Source: Candidatus Parcubacteria bacterium (GTDB lineage: Bacteria > Patescibacteriota > Minisyncoccia > Minisyncoccales > Minisyncoccaceae). From it: a stretch of 18,408 bases of DNA. Position 1 is the stretch's first letter. The number at the start of each line of letters is the position of its first letter. Below are positions 7,960-14,879 of the stretch, piece after piece. A program made the translations under genes and the position numbers. The notes under the pieces are model-generated. The model was not told where the DNA came from. It saw only the letters and a program-made list of their open reading frames with translations, and searched no databases. The DNA lies in contig JAGOOU010000008.1 in NCBI GenBank assembly GCA_017992335.1, positions 1-18,408 of the forward strand, in the 5' to 3' direction.

Positions 7960-8532
7960 ATGATATTCTACTCCCTCTTTAGAGGATTCTATAAAAAAGC
8001 AGCCAAAGGAATGGTTAAGGACTGCGAAGGTTTTATTAAATTCAACTCTCAGATTTTAGATTTTGGTTGCGGTTCAGGAATAGTAGCAAAAGAATTTGGA
8101 GAATTATTTAATTCAAAAGTCAAAGGAGTAGATATTATTGATAATAGGGTTGAAAATATTCCTTTTGAGTTGTATAATGGCAAAGACCTTTCTTTTTTTA
8201 ATGATAATAGTTTTGATACGGTTTTGGTAAGTTATGTTTTACATCATACCAATAGCCCAATAGAGCAAATTAAAGAAATTAAAAGAGTAAGCAAAGATAC
8301 GGTCATTGTTTTTGAAAGCCCTTGCGATGGATTGTTTTATAGGGTAATGTGTTTAATTCACGGAATATCTTTTGCCAAGTATTTTCAAAAGAATCAAAAC
8401 AAAGGAAAGTTTTTTACAACCAAAGAATGGAAAGATATTTTTAAAGAAAATGGGTTTAATGTCGTTAAAGAGAAAATAGTTGGATATTTTCCTTTAAAGA
8501 ACACGCTTTTCATTTTAAAGAAGGGTGTGTAG
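7960..8532 (+). CDS. Class I SAM-dependent methyltransferase (type 11)
   Basis: A 190-residue methyltransferase with the Rossmann SAM-binding signature: motif I ILDFGCGSG (32-40), the acidic end of strand 2 in GVDII (56-60), and FDTVLVSYVLHH (85-96) of the Methyltransf_11 group. The substrate cannot be read from sequence; its place directly after 16S invites the idea of an RNA substrate, but UbiE-like small-molecule enzymes look the same. The ATG is 10 nt after the 16S processing stem and no promoter is seen between, so it is probably expressed as the downstream part of the rRNA transcript. The last 10 nt lie within tRNA-Ile; the TAG stop is tRNA positions 8-10. No SD is present. Confidence 0.87.
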   Translation: MIFYSLFRGFYKKAAKGMVKDCEGFIKFNSQILDFGCGSGIVAKEFGELFNSKVKGVDIIDNRVENIPFELYNGKDLSFFNDNSFDTVLVSYVLHHTNSPIEQIKEIKRVSKDTVIVFESPCDGLFYRVMCLIHGISFAKYFQKNQNKGKFFTTKEWKDIFKENGFNVVKEKIVGYFPLKNTLFILKKGV

Positions 8533-8596
8533 CTCAGCTGGTTAGAGCGCGTCACTGATAATGACGAGGTCCCTGGTTCAAGTCCAGGCATACCCA
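8523..8596 (+). tRNA. tRNA-Ile (anticodon GAT)
   Basis: 74-nt cloverleaf: acceptor GGGTGTG / CATACCC (one G-U), D arm GCTC/GAGC, anticodon stem CGTCA/TGACG with loop CTGATAA (GAT), T arm CCTGG/CCAGG with loop TTCAAGT, discriminator A. CCA is not encoded. Its first 10 nt are coding sequence of the methyltransferase. tRNA-Ala follows after 6 nt, the pairing normally found between 16S and 23S. Confidence 0.97.
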
Positions 8597-8602
8597 CATC
8601 AT

Positions 8603-8675
8603 GGGCCCATAGCGCAGTTGGTAGCGCGCCTCTTTTGCAAAGAGGAGGTCAGGAGTTCGAATCTCCTTGGGTCCA
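8603..8675 (+). tRNA. tRNA-Ala (anticodon TGC)
   Basis: 73-nt cloverleaf: acceptor GGGCCCA / TGGGTCC (one G-U), D arm GCGC/GCGC, anticodon stem CCTCT/AGAGG with loop TTTGCAA (TGC), T arm AGGAG/CTCCT with loop TTCGAAT, discriminator A. CCA is not encoded. It is followed by a terminator rather than by 23S rRNA. Confidence 0.97.
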
Positions 8676-8690
8676 CTATATATTTTCGAT

Positions 8691-8722
8691 AAAAATCAAT
8701 CCTTCGACGGGGATTGTTTTTT
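8691..8722 (+). terminator. Terminator of the 16S-methyltransferase-tRNA unit
   Basis: Hairpin CAATCC (8697-8702) / GGATTG (8711-8716) with loop TTCGACGG. The stem is extended by A-run/T-run pairing after one mismatch and ends in TTTTTT (8717-8722). It lies 15 nt after tRNA-Ala and closes the stable-RNA unit. Confidence 0.8.
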
Positions 8723-8777
8723 GATTGTATCTGTGATAGTTTTTAAATTAGTCCTTAAACAATTTGGAGGGACCAAC

Positions 8778-9197
8778 TTGGTTGAAGAAAAAGAATATCT
8801 TAAAGTTGTAACAGCTGATTATACCGGAGATATCAGTGTTTACGGAGACGTTGTTATTGGCCAGGGCATATTTGTTAGGGGAGATGTTTTTGCTTCTTCT
8901 GGCAGTGTGTTCGTGAGACCCGGAGCAGTAATTCGGGGAAAGGTTGAGGCTGGTATTAATATATATATCAGCAAAGAGGCCAAAATTATTGGTCAAGTAA
9001 AAGCTTTTCACGTCGAGAACAGAGGAGAAATTAATGGAAACGTCCATAAAGTTAATTTCTATAGAAGTTTTGGAGGAACAAGTACTGGAAAAATTGAAGC
9101 AATCTCGGTTCTTATAGGAAAATATGGTGTCCACAGAGGATTAATAGATTCAATGTGTACAAAAATTAACAAACAAGGAAGACATTTTAAAGAATGA
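8778..9197 (+). CDS. Bactofilin-like polymer-forming cytoskeletal protein
   Basis: Bactofilins form cytoskeletal filaments built from a right-handed beta-helix. The roughly 139-residue product shows the repeated short-strand/Gly pattern of the family (GDISVYGDVVIGQGIFVRGD, then FVRPGAVIRGKVEAG, then INGNVHKV). The open frame extends back into tRNA-Ala (TTG at 8667), but that would read through the tRNA terminator, so a later start is needed. I chose TTG at 8778, which follows GGAGG (8766-8770) by 7 nt; GTG at 8733 is an alternative. This is one of few starts in the window with an SD-like sequence, yet the 16S lacks the matching anti-SD. A weak promoter (TTGATT 8721, TAAATT 8744) may serve it. 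Many CPR bactofilins are similarly short. Confidence 0.82.
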   Translation: MVEEKEYLKVVTADYTGDISVYGDVVIGQGIFVRGDVFASSGSVFVRPGAVIRGKVEAGINIYISKEAKIIGQVKAFHVENRGEINGNVHKVNFYRSFGGTSTGKIEAISVLIGKYGVHRGLIDSMCTKINKQGRHFKE

Positions 9198-9220
9198 CGG
9201 TAAAACGTCATTGTTTTTTT
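9193..9220 (+). terminator. Rho-independent terminator after the bactofilin gene
   Basis: AATGACG (9193-9199) / CGTCATT (9206-9212) with loop GTAAAA, then GTTTTTTT. The 5' arm includes the bactofilin stop codon (TGA 9195-9197), and the end of the 3' arm and its T-run supply the -35-like TTGTTT of the next gene. Confidence 0.85.
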
Positions 9221-9238
9221 ATTTTTTTGTAGTATAAT
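9211..9238 (+). promoter_or_regulatory. Promoter of the DUF475 gene (leaderless)
   Basis: TTGTTT (9211-9216), 16-bp spacer, TATAAT (9233-9238), ending 8 nt before the ATG at 9247. The -35 box is embedded in the preceding terminator. Confidence 0.65.
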
Positions 9239-9246
9239 TTTATTAT

Positions 9247-10164
9247 ATGATTTTAGAATCCCTAGTTATAATTATTGGGCTTTGTATATTTGAAACTCTT
9301 TGTAGTATTGATAATGCAATTGTTAATGCTAATGTTTTAAAAACAGTTTCAGACAAATACAGGAAAATATTTCTTTTTTGGGGAATTATTTTCGCAGTTT
9401 TTGTTGTAAGAGGTTTGTTGCCATTTTTAATTGTTTGGATAACAGACCCTTCTTTATCTTTTATTGATGTTATAGCAGCTTCTTTTACTTCTAATGATAT
9501 GGTGGCAGAGTCTCTTGAAGCATCTAAGCCATTGCTTCTTTTAGGGGGTGGGGCATATTTATTTTTAGTATTCTTGTCCTGGCTATTTTTAGAAGAAAAG
9601 AATTGTTTACTTTTAGTTGAAAGATTTATTCATCGTCAAGGTGTTTGGTTCTATGCTATTGCTTCTCTTTTTACTACAGCTACTGTTTATTTTGCTTTAA
9701 AAGTTAATCCTATTTTAGCTTTAGCATTAACAATCGGAGTTAGTGCTTTTTTTATAACCGATGGATTCAAGAAAAGCGCAGAAGAAAAGGAAAAGGAATT
9801 GATGCAAGGAAATTTAAGTGCATGGAGTAAGTTGTTATATCTAGAAGTATTAGACGCTTCTTTTTCAATCGATGGAGTTATTGGAGCTTTTGCTTTTACC
9901 ACATCAATCCCACTGATCCTTATTGGTAATGGTTTAGGAGCTTTTATTGTTAGAGATTTAACCCTCAAAGGAATAGATAAGATTAGTCAGTATGCTTATT
10001 TAAAAAATGGAGCAATGTATTCGATTGGCGTCTTGGGGTCAATAATGATTTTAGAAAGTTTTGGTCAAGAATTTCCTTTTTGGTTAGTTCCTTTATGTAC
10101 AATTTCTATATTATCTCTTTTCTTTTATGTTTCTGTGAAAGAAAACAAAAAGTGTATTCAATGA
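9247..10164 (+). CDS. DUF475 (TerC-related) integral membrane protein
   Basis: A 305-residue polytopic membrane protein with about eight hydrophobic segments. The two family signatures are SIDNAIVNA (20-28) in the first helix and LDASFSIDGVIGAFAFT (202-218) in the second half. These paired acidic motifs within membrane helices resemble the TerC/Alx superfamily, whose members are linked to metal-ion (Mn2+) efflux or tellurite resistance; for DUF475 the function is not established. A charged loop (about 173-190) separates the halves. The ATG is supported by a -10 box 8 nt upstream. No clear terminator follows, so read-through into the next gene is possible. Confidence 0.9.
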   Translation: MILESLVIIIGLCIFETLCSIDNAIVNANVLKTVSDKYRKIFLFWGIIFAVFVVRGLLPFLIVWITDPSLSFIDVIAASFTSNDMVAESLEASKPLLLLGGGAYLFLVFLSWLFLEEKNCLLLVERFIHRQGVWFYAIASLFTTATVYFALKVNPILALALTIGVSAFFITDGFKKSAEEKEKELMQGNLSAWSKLLYLEVLDASFSIDGVIGAFAFTTSIPLILIGNGLGAFIVRDLTLKGIDKISQYAYLKNGAMYSIGVLGSIMILESFGQEFPFWLVPLCTISILSLFFYVSVKENKKCIQ

Positions 10165-10202
10165 GGGGTGTTGACAAAAAGATAGATTTTTAAAAATTGT
10201 TT

Positions 10203-10211
10203 TGGTATAAT
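10203..10211 (+). promoter_or_regulatory. Extended -10 promoter of the MscS-related gene
   Basis: TGGTATAAT is a perfect extended -10 box. A TTGACA at 10171-10176 is 29 bp away, too far to be its -35. The predicted leader is about 74 nt, the longest mRNA leader in the window. Confidence 0.6.
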
Positions 10212-10252
10212 AATAAAACGGTCGTTTTAATATAAATAATTATTAATAATAC

Positions 10253-10282
10253 CCTTATTCTAAAAACTTATAAGGAATAAGG
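10253..10282 (+). promoter_or_regulatory. Leader hairpin covering a possible ribosome-binding site
   Basis: CCTTATTC (10253-10260) pairs perfectly with GAATAAGG (10275-10282); the loop contains a self-complementary CTTATAAG. The 3' arm holds part of a duplicated AGGAATA element and ends 9 nt before the ATG at 10292. No T-run follows, so it is not a terminator. Translational control is an inference. Confidence 0.5.
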
Positions 10283-10291
10283 AATATAAAT

Positions 10292-10969
10292 ATGGTGGAT
10301 TGGACTAATATCACTATTCTTGCCTTGCAACAAGCATGGGAGAGTATGATAGGATTCTTGCCATTGTTATTAGGCGCTGTTGTCATTTTCATTGTTGGCT
10401 GGATAATTTCTATTTGGATTGGGAAATTAGTAGCCGGAACTTTAAATGCATTAAAGTTCGACAAATTATTTGAGAGCAGTGGATGGAAAGAAGCTTTTGA
10501 AAAAGCAGAGATCAAAGTATCTGCTTCTGATTTTATAGGAGCAATAATTAAATGGATAATGATTGTAGTATTCTTAATTGTTGCTGCTGATATTTTAGGC
10601 TGGGTTGCTTTTGCTGCATTGTTAGCAAAACTATTAGCTTGGATACCTAATTTAATAGTATCTATTGCTATTTTCATCGTTGCTGTAGTCGTTGCTGACA
10701 TTTTAGGCAAAATGGTTAAAGCTTCAGTTAAGAAAATGGGAGTAAGCTTAACTAATTTTGTTGGATCAGCTGTAAAATGGGCAATTTACGTTTTTGCAAT
10801 ATTTGCAATATTATTGCAATTAGGAATTGCTGCTTCAATTGTTAATACCCTGGTTGTTGGATTTGTCGCAACACTTACAATAGCCTTTGGTTTAGCTTTT
10901 GGATTAGGAGGAAAAGAAGCTGCTGCAAGACTTATTGAAGAAGCAAAAAACAAGCTTTCTGACAGATAA
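10292..10969 (+). CDS. MscS-related small membrane protein with TM-helix repeats
   Basis: A 225-residue, very hydrophobic protein with about five helices. It contains two copies of the conserved TM-helix repeat found in mechanosensitive-channel-like proteins (22-54 and 117-150). Each is followed by a matching second helix: SDFIGAIIKW at 79-88 and TNFVGSAVKW at 154-163. The protein is thus an internal tandem duplication. The C terminus (FGLAFGLGGKEAAARLIEE) resembles the Gly/Ala-rich pore helix of MscS, but the cytoplasmic beta domain of true MscS is missing. A role in osmotic gating is plausible, not shown. It is monocistronic, with its own promoter and terminator. Confidence 0.85.
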   Translation: MVDWTNITILALQQAWESMIGFLPLLLGAVVIFIVGWIISIWIGKLVAGTLNALKFDKLFESSGWKEAFEKAEIKVSASDFIGAIIKWIMIVVFLIVAADILGWVAFAALLAKLLAWIPNLIVSIAIFIVAVVVADILGKMVKASVKKMGVSLTNFVGSAVKWAIYVFAIFAILLQLGIAASIVNTLVVGFVATLTIAFGLAFGLGGKEAAARLIEEAKNKLSDR

Positions 10970-10981
10970 TTTAATTAAAAG

Positions 10982-11009
10982 AAAACACGCTTTTGGGCGT
11001 GTTTTTTTT
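10982..11009 (+). terminator. Strong rho-independent terminator
   Basis: Perfect 9-bp stem AAAACACGC (10982-10990) / GCGTGTTTT (10997-11005), loop TTTTGG, then a T-run to 11009. It separates the MscS-related gene from alaS. A frame extending alaS upstream to 10993 would start inside this hairpin. Confidence 0.92.
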
Positions 11010-11011
11010 GT

Positions 11012-11040
11012 TTGACTGTTTTTCTTTCTTCGAGTATATT
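11012..11040 (+). promoter_or_regulatory. alaS promoter (leaderless)
   Basis: TTGACT (11012-11017), 17-bp spacer, TATATT (11035-11040). Only 6 nt separate the -10 box from the ATG at 11047, so the mRNA should start at the initiation codon. The -35 box follows 2 nt after the terminator T-run. Confidence 0.75.
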
Positions 11041-11046
11041 TATATT

Positions 11047-12840
11047 ATGACATCTGAAGAATTAAGAAAAAACTTCTTAGAATTTTTTAAAAAAAGAGGG
11101 CACATTATTGTTCCTTCTTCTTCTCTTCTACCTTCTGATAAAACAGTACTATTTACTACTGCTGGTATGCAACAGTTTTCTTTATATCTAGCTGGCAAGA
11201 AAGATGTAATTAAAGATTTTCAAAGCAGGCATTTAACTTCTTCTCAAAAATGTTTTAGAACAGATGACATTGAAGAAGTGGGAGATGATACTCATCATAC
11301 TTTTTTTGAAATGCTTGGAAACTGGTCAATTGGTCAGGATGAAAATGGGTACTTCAAAGAAGGTGCAATCAGATATGCTTTAGAGTTTTTAGAAGAATTA
11401 GGATTAGATAAAAACAAACTATATATAACTGTTTTTAAGGGGGAGGGAAGTATCCCTAAAGACGAAGAAGCAATTAATTTGTGGATTAAAAATGGAATTC
11501 CAATAGAAAGAATAAAAGAATATGGAGTAAAAGATAATTTTTGGGGACCAGTAGGAGAAATTGGACCTTGCGGGCCTTGTTCGGAACTTCATTATGATAG
11601 GGGAGAAAAATATGGTTGTAATAGTCCTAATTGTGGCCCTAATTGCGATAACTGTAAAAGATTCGTTGAGATATGGAATTTAGTTTTTATGCAGTATTTT
11701 AAAAATGAAAAAGGAGAATACGATTTGCTTTCTCAAACCAATATTGATACAGGTATTGGTTTTGAAAGATTAGCTTCTTTACTTCAAGAAAAAAATTCAA
11801 GCTATGAAACAGATATATTCAAAGATGTAATATCTAAAATCGAAGAAGTTTGTAATAGAAAATACGAAGATAATAAAAAAGAGTTTAGGGTTATTGCTGA
11901 TCATGCAAGAGCAATAGTATTCTTAACTAGCGAGGGAGTTATTCCTTCCAATGTTTCTCAAGGGTATATTTTAAGAAGATTAATTAGAAGATCAATTAGG
12001 TATTCTAAATTAATAGGATTTGATTTTAATCAATTTTATTCTTTATTGGATGTGATTGTAGGGAAGTATAAAGATATATATCCTGAAGTTTTGAATAAAA
12101 AATATGAGGTAATTAGAGAAGAAGAAGAGAAATTTGCAAAAACAATTGAAAAGGGATTATTGATGATTGAAAAATTAATGACCGAGAAAAGCGAAAGAAC
12201 AATAACAGGAGAAGAAGCTTTTGATTTATATCAAAGTTATGGGTTTCCTTTAGAACTAGTTGAAGAGATTGCTAATGAAAAAGATTTTCTTGTAGATAAA
12301 AATGGTTTTAACGAAGCTCTTAAAAAACATCAAGATGTTTCTAGAACAGGCATGGAAAAGAAGTTTGGTGGAGTAGGTAAAGACTCAGGAGAAATGGGAA
12401 TAAAGTATCACACTTTAACTCATTTATTACACACTGCTTTAAGAAAAGTATTAGGTGAGCATGTAAAACAAATGGGATCAGACATTAATGCCGAACGCTT
12501 AAGATTTGATTTTGCTCATAGCATTAAAATGACAGAAGAAGAAGTTAAGAAAGTAGAGGACTTGGTTAATGAGAAAATTAAAGAAGATTTAATTGTTGAA
12601 AAACAGGAAATGTCTCTTGATAAAGCAATAAGTGAAGGAGCTTTGGCTTTTTTCAAGGATAAATATGGAGAAATCGTTTTTGTTTGGACAATTTTTAATC
12701 CTCAAACCAAAGAAGTATTCTCTAAAGAAGTTTGTGGAGGACCTCATGTTGAGACCTTGAAAGATTTAGGAATATTTAAGATAATAAAAGAAGAAAGTTC
12801 AGGTGCAGGAGTTAGAAGAATAAAAGCAATATTAAAATGA
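11047..12840 (+). CDS. alaS: Alanyl-tRNA synthetase lacking the C-Ala domain
   Basis: Charges tRNA-Ala and edits mischarged Ser/Gly. The start chosen is MTSEELRKNFLEFF, the family N terminus, supported by the promoter. The 597-residue protein has the class II catalytic core (FTTAGMQQF at 37-45, CFRTDDIEEVGDDTHHTFFE at 69-88, GIGFERL at 236-242) and a Cys cluster (C191, C196, C200, C203). The tRNA-recognition helical domain follows. The editing domain has HxxxH (H455, H459) and CxxxH (C563, H567). It stops just after SSGAGVRRIKAI, so the DHHA1/C-Ala region that makes most bacterial AlaRS about 870 residues is absent. The stop overlaps the next start as ATGA. Confidence 0.96.
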   Translation: MTSEELRKNFLEFFKKRGHIIVPSSSLLPSDKTVLFTTAGMQQFSLYLAGKKDVIKDFQSRHLTSSQKCFRTDDIEEVGDDTHHTFFEMLGNWSIGQDENGYFKEGAIRYALEFLEELGLDKNKLYITVFKGEGSIPKDEEAINLWIKNGIPIERIKEYGVKDNFWGPVGEIGPCGPCSELHYDRGEKYGCNSPNCGPNCDNCKRFVEIWNLVFMQYFKNEKGEYDLLSQTNIDTGIGFERLASLLQEKNSSYETDIFKDVISKIEEVCNRKYEDNKKEFRVIADHARAIVFLTSEGVIPSNVSQGYILRRLIRRSIRYSKLIGFDFNQFYSLLDVIVGKYKDIYPEVLNKKYEVIREEEEKFAKTIEKGLLMIEKLMTEKSERTITGEEAFDLYQSYGFPLELVEEIANEKDFLVDKNGFNEALKKHQDVSRTGMEKKFGGVGKDSGEMGIKYHTLTHLLHTALRKVLGEHVKQMGSDINAERLRFDFAHSIKMTEEEVKKVEDLVNEKIKEDLIVEKQEMSLDKAISEGALAFFKDKYGEIVFVWTIFNPQTKEVFSKEVCGGPHVETLKDLGIFKIIKEESSGAGVRRIKAILK

Positions 12841-14057
12841 AAAAAATATATGATATTGTTCCGCCCCACAAAGCGGATACTATATTAAAACCAAAAGAAA
12901 ATACTGTTAAAGAAAAGAAAAAGAAAGGTTTTCCTTTCAGGTTTATTTTAATTGTTTTAGTTTGTATTGTTGCTTACGGCTTTTTTATGGATGGCCATGC
13001 TCAAGTTATAATCTATCCAAAAACTAGTAATCATGGTGGAGAGGAAATGTTTTCAGTTAATTTAAAGCAAGGATCAATTGATTTAGAGAATAAAATTATT
13101 CCTGGCATTATTTTTTCTAATATTCAAGACATATCAGAAGAATATAGTGCTACAGGAAAGACTGATAAGGATAAGAAAGCAACGGGAACCATTAGGGTTT
13201 ATAATAAACTAAATCCAGGCAAGCCCTTAACTTTAGTTAAGGGAACTAGGTTTCTTGATGATTCAGGAGATTTAATATTTAGGGCTTTTTCAGGTTTTAC
13301 TGTTCCTCAAGCAAAAACAATTGACGGCAAATTTACTAATGGGTACGTTGATGTTCAAGTTGAAGCAAATGAATCAGGAGAAAAGTATAATATTGCTTCA
13401 GGTACATTCTCTGTGCCTGGTCTTAGCGGAACAGAATACTATTCAGGTATTTGGGCAGAAGTAATTAGTCCAATGACTGGAGGAACCAAATCAGAAGTAA
13501 GCATTGTTTTAACAAGTGATTTAGAATCAGCAGAACAAGATTTTAGGGAAAAGGTTCAAATTAAGAACCAAGAAGATTTAAAGAAAAGCATTCCTTCTAA
13601 TTATATGATTTATGATCAAAGCTTTTCTACTGAATTTGAAAACATTGAAATAGGAGCAAAGAAGGGAGACGAGGTTATTTCTTTTACAGTATCAGGAAAA
13701 GTCAAAACAGAGATTATGGCTTTTAGAAAAGAGCATTTAGAAGATGTTTTAGAAAGCATTATATTGGGTCAAACAACCGAAACAATTGTTCCAGAGAGTT
13801 TAAAATATAATATTATAGAAGAAAAATCAAAAGAAGAGGGCATAGAATTAAAGATTTCTTATGAAGCAAAAAGCTACTGGTTGCCTGATAACGATTTCCT
13901 GTTGCAGAGCATTTTAGGAAAAGAAAAGAACTATTCTCTTTCCTCATTGCAAAATATACCAGAAATAGAAAGAGCAGAAATCAATCTTAGTCCGTTTTAC
14001 AAAACAAAGAATCCTAGCAATAAAGATAATGTCGAAATTAAGCTAAATTTTGATTAA
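12837..14057 (+). CDS. Membrane-anchored baseplate-J-like protein
   Basis: A 406-residue protein. A Lys-rich cytoplasmic N terminus (1-33) is followed by one membrane helix (about 35-50), so most of it faces outward. The section from about 105 to 215 resembles baseplate J/gp47-like domains: ATGTIRVYNK, LVKGTRFLDDSGDLIFRA, VDVQVEANESGEKYN, then a Gly/Ser-rich end. The remainder is beta-rich with no motif I can name. The ATG overlaps the alaS stop (ATGA), so translation is coupled to AlaRS. No other phage-tail or contractile-injection gene is nearby, so a structural role in an injection system is not supported; it may be a surface adhesin or envelope protein. The fold is a resemblance from memory, not a search result. 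Confidence 0.75.
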   Translation: MKKIYDIVPPHKADTILKPKENTVKEKKKKGFPFRFILIVLVCIVAYGFFMDGHAQVIIYPKTSNHGGEEMFSVNLKQGSIDLENKIIPGIIFSNIQDISEEYSATGKTDKDKKATGTIRVYNKLNPGKPLTLVKGTRFLDDSGDLIFRAFSGFTVPQAKTIDGKFTNGYVDVQVEANESGEKYNIASGTFSVPGLSGTEYYSGIWAEVISPMTGGTKSEVSIVLTSDLESAEQDFREKVQIKNQEDLKKSIPSNYMIYDQSFSTEFENIEIGAKKGDEVISFTVSGKVKTEIMAFRKEHLEDVLESIILGQTTETIVPESLKYNIIEEKSKEEGIELKISYEAKSYWLPDNDFLLQSILGKEKNYSLSSLQNIPEIERAEINLSPFYKTKNPSNKDNVEIKLNFD

Positions 14058-14081
14058 AAATGGTTTAAAGTAAGGAATCTC

Positions 14082-14108
14082 TTGACCAAAATCAAAAATT
14101 CTGATAAT
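14082..14108 (+). promoter_or_regulatory. Possible promoter of the infA-rpsI cluster
   Basis: TTGACC (14082-14087) and GATAAT (14103-14108) are 15 bp apart, shorter than optimal. The infA ATG at 14133 is 24 nt downstream. No terminator was seen after the preceding gene, so read-through may also feed the cluster. Confidence 0.4.
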
Positions 14109-14132
14109 GTTTTATTATCTCAAAATTAAACA

Positions 14133-14354
14133 ATGAAAAATGACGATAAAATAAAGAAAGAGGGGACAGTAACAGAAAGTCTGCCAGATGGTTTTTTTAG
14201 AGTTAAGATTGACGAAGACGATTCTGAAGTTTTAGCTCATCTTGCCGGAAAATTAAGAATATACAAGATTAAAATCCTAGCTGGAGATAGGGTTACTGTT
14301 GAAATGACCCCTTATGATAAAAAAAGAGGTAGAATCATTTTTAGAAAGAAATAA
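14133..14354 (+). CDS. infA: Translation initiation factor IF-1
   Basis: 73-residue S1/OB-fold protein that occupies the 30S A site during initiation; length is normal. Visible family features are KKEGTVTESLPDGFFRVKID, LAHLAGKLRIYKIKILAGDRV and the basic C terminus PYDKKRGRIIFRKK. First gene of the alpha-operon-like cluster, with rpmJ starting 2 nt after its stop. The upstream bases are AT-rich (UUAAACA) with no SD. SecY, adenylate kinase and map, which often precede infA, are not here; the baseplate-J-like gene stands in that position. Confidence 0.97.
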   Translation: MKNDDKIKKEGTVTESLPDGFFRVKIDEDDSEVLAHLAGKLRIYKIKILAGDRVTVEMTPYDKKRGRIIFRKK

Positions 14355-14356
14355 CA

Positions 14357-14476
14357 ATGAAAGTCAAACCATCAATTAAGAAAATTTGTAAAGATTGTAA
14401 GATCGTCAAAAGAGAAGGTCGTGTTTATATTATTTGCAAGAAAAACCCTAAGCACAAACAAAGACAAGGTGCATAA
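14357..14476 (+). CDS. rpmJ: 50S ribosomal protein L36
   Basis: 39-residue zinc protein of the large subunit, beginning MKVKPSIKKICKDCKIVKRE. The ligands C11, C14, C27 and H32 of the zinc-binding form are all present. It lies between infA and rpsM as in most bacteria, with 2 nt before and 5 nt after. It is encoded here even though several CPR lineages lack other small 50S proteins. Confidence 0.96.
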   Translation: MKVKPSIKKICKDCKIVKREGRVYIICKKNPKHKQRQGA

Positions 14477-14481
14477 AATTT

Positions 14482-14871
14482 ATGGCAAGAGTTGTAGGTG
14501 TAAACATTCCAGATGAAAAATCAATATTAATCGGGCTCACATATATTTATGGGATTGGTTTGTCTTTAAGTAAAAAGATATTAGAGCAAGCCAAGATTGA
14601 TAAGAAGAAGAAAGCCAAGGAATTGACTCCAGACGATTTGAATGTTTTAAAGCAAATAATTGAAAAGAACTACAGAGTAGAGGGAGAATTGAAAAGAGAC
14701 ATAATGACTAATATTAAAAGATTGAAAGATATTTCATCTTGGAGAGGCCACAGACACGCTAAAGGATTACCTGTTAGAGGTCAAACAACAAGAATAAATA
14801 GCAGAACAGTAAGGGGCAATGTAAGAAAAACAGTAGGATCAGGAAGAAAAGCTCCTCCATCACCTAAATAA
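14482..14871 (+). CDS. rpsM: 30S ribosomal protein S13
   Basis: uS13 of the small-subunit head, 129 residues (E. coli 118). Typical elements are MARVVGVNIPDEKSILIGLTY, the helix-hairpin-helix YIYGIGLSLSKKIL, and the basic C-terminal tail with SWRGHRHAKGLPVRGQTTRIN that contacts P-site tRNA. Order rpmJ-rpsM-rpsK-rpsD-rpoA-rplQ is the standard alpha operon. The segment before the tail (KKKKAKELTPDDLNVLKQ) is slightly long. No SD is evident: the AGGTGC upstream is part of the rpmJ coding end and is poorly spaced. Confidence 0.97.
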   Translation: MARVVGVNIPDEKSILIGLTYIYGIGLSLSKKILEQAKIDKKKKAKELTPDDLNVLKQIIEKNYRVEGELKRDIMTNIKRLKDISSWRGHRHAKGLPVRGQTTRINSRTVRGNVRKTVGSGRKAPPSPK

Positions 14872-14879
14872 TAATTACT

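Noticed and set aside
8667..8777. Upstream extension of the bactofilin frame into tRNA-Ala
   Set aside because: It would translate the tRNA end and the tRNA terminator; the sequence is not family-like.
8748..9134. 128-residue frame on the - strand opposite the bactofilin gene
   Set aside because: Antisense shadow of a recognised beta-helix repeat protein.
10171..10176. TTGACA as -35 of the MscS-related gene
   Set aside because: It is 29 bp from TATAAT, too far for a sigma-70-type promoter; the extended -10 explains the site better.
10255..10710. 151-residue frame on the - strand opposite the MscS-related gene
   Set aside because: Ala/Ile/Thr-rich antisense shadow of a hydrophobic coding sequence, with no promoter or family features.
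10993..11046. Longer alaS start (18 extra residues)
   Set aside because: It would start inside the terminator hairpin and span the promoter; the residues are not AlaRS-like and MTSEELRKNF is the family N terminus.
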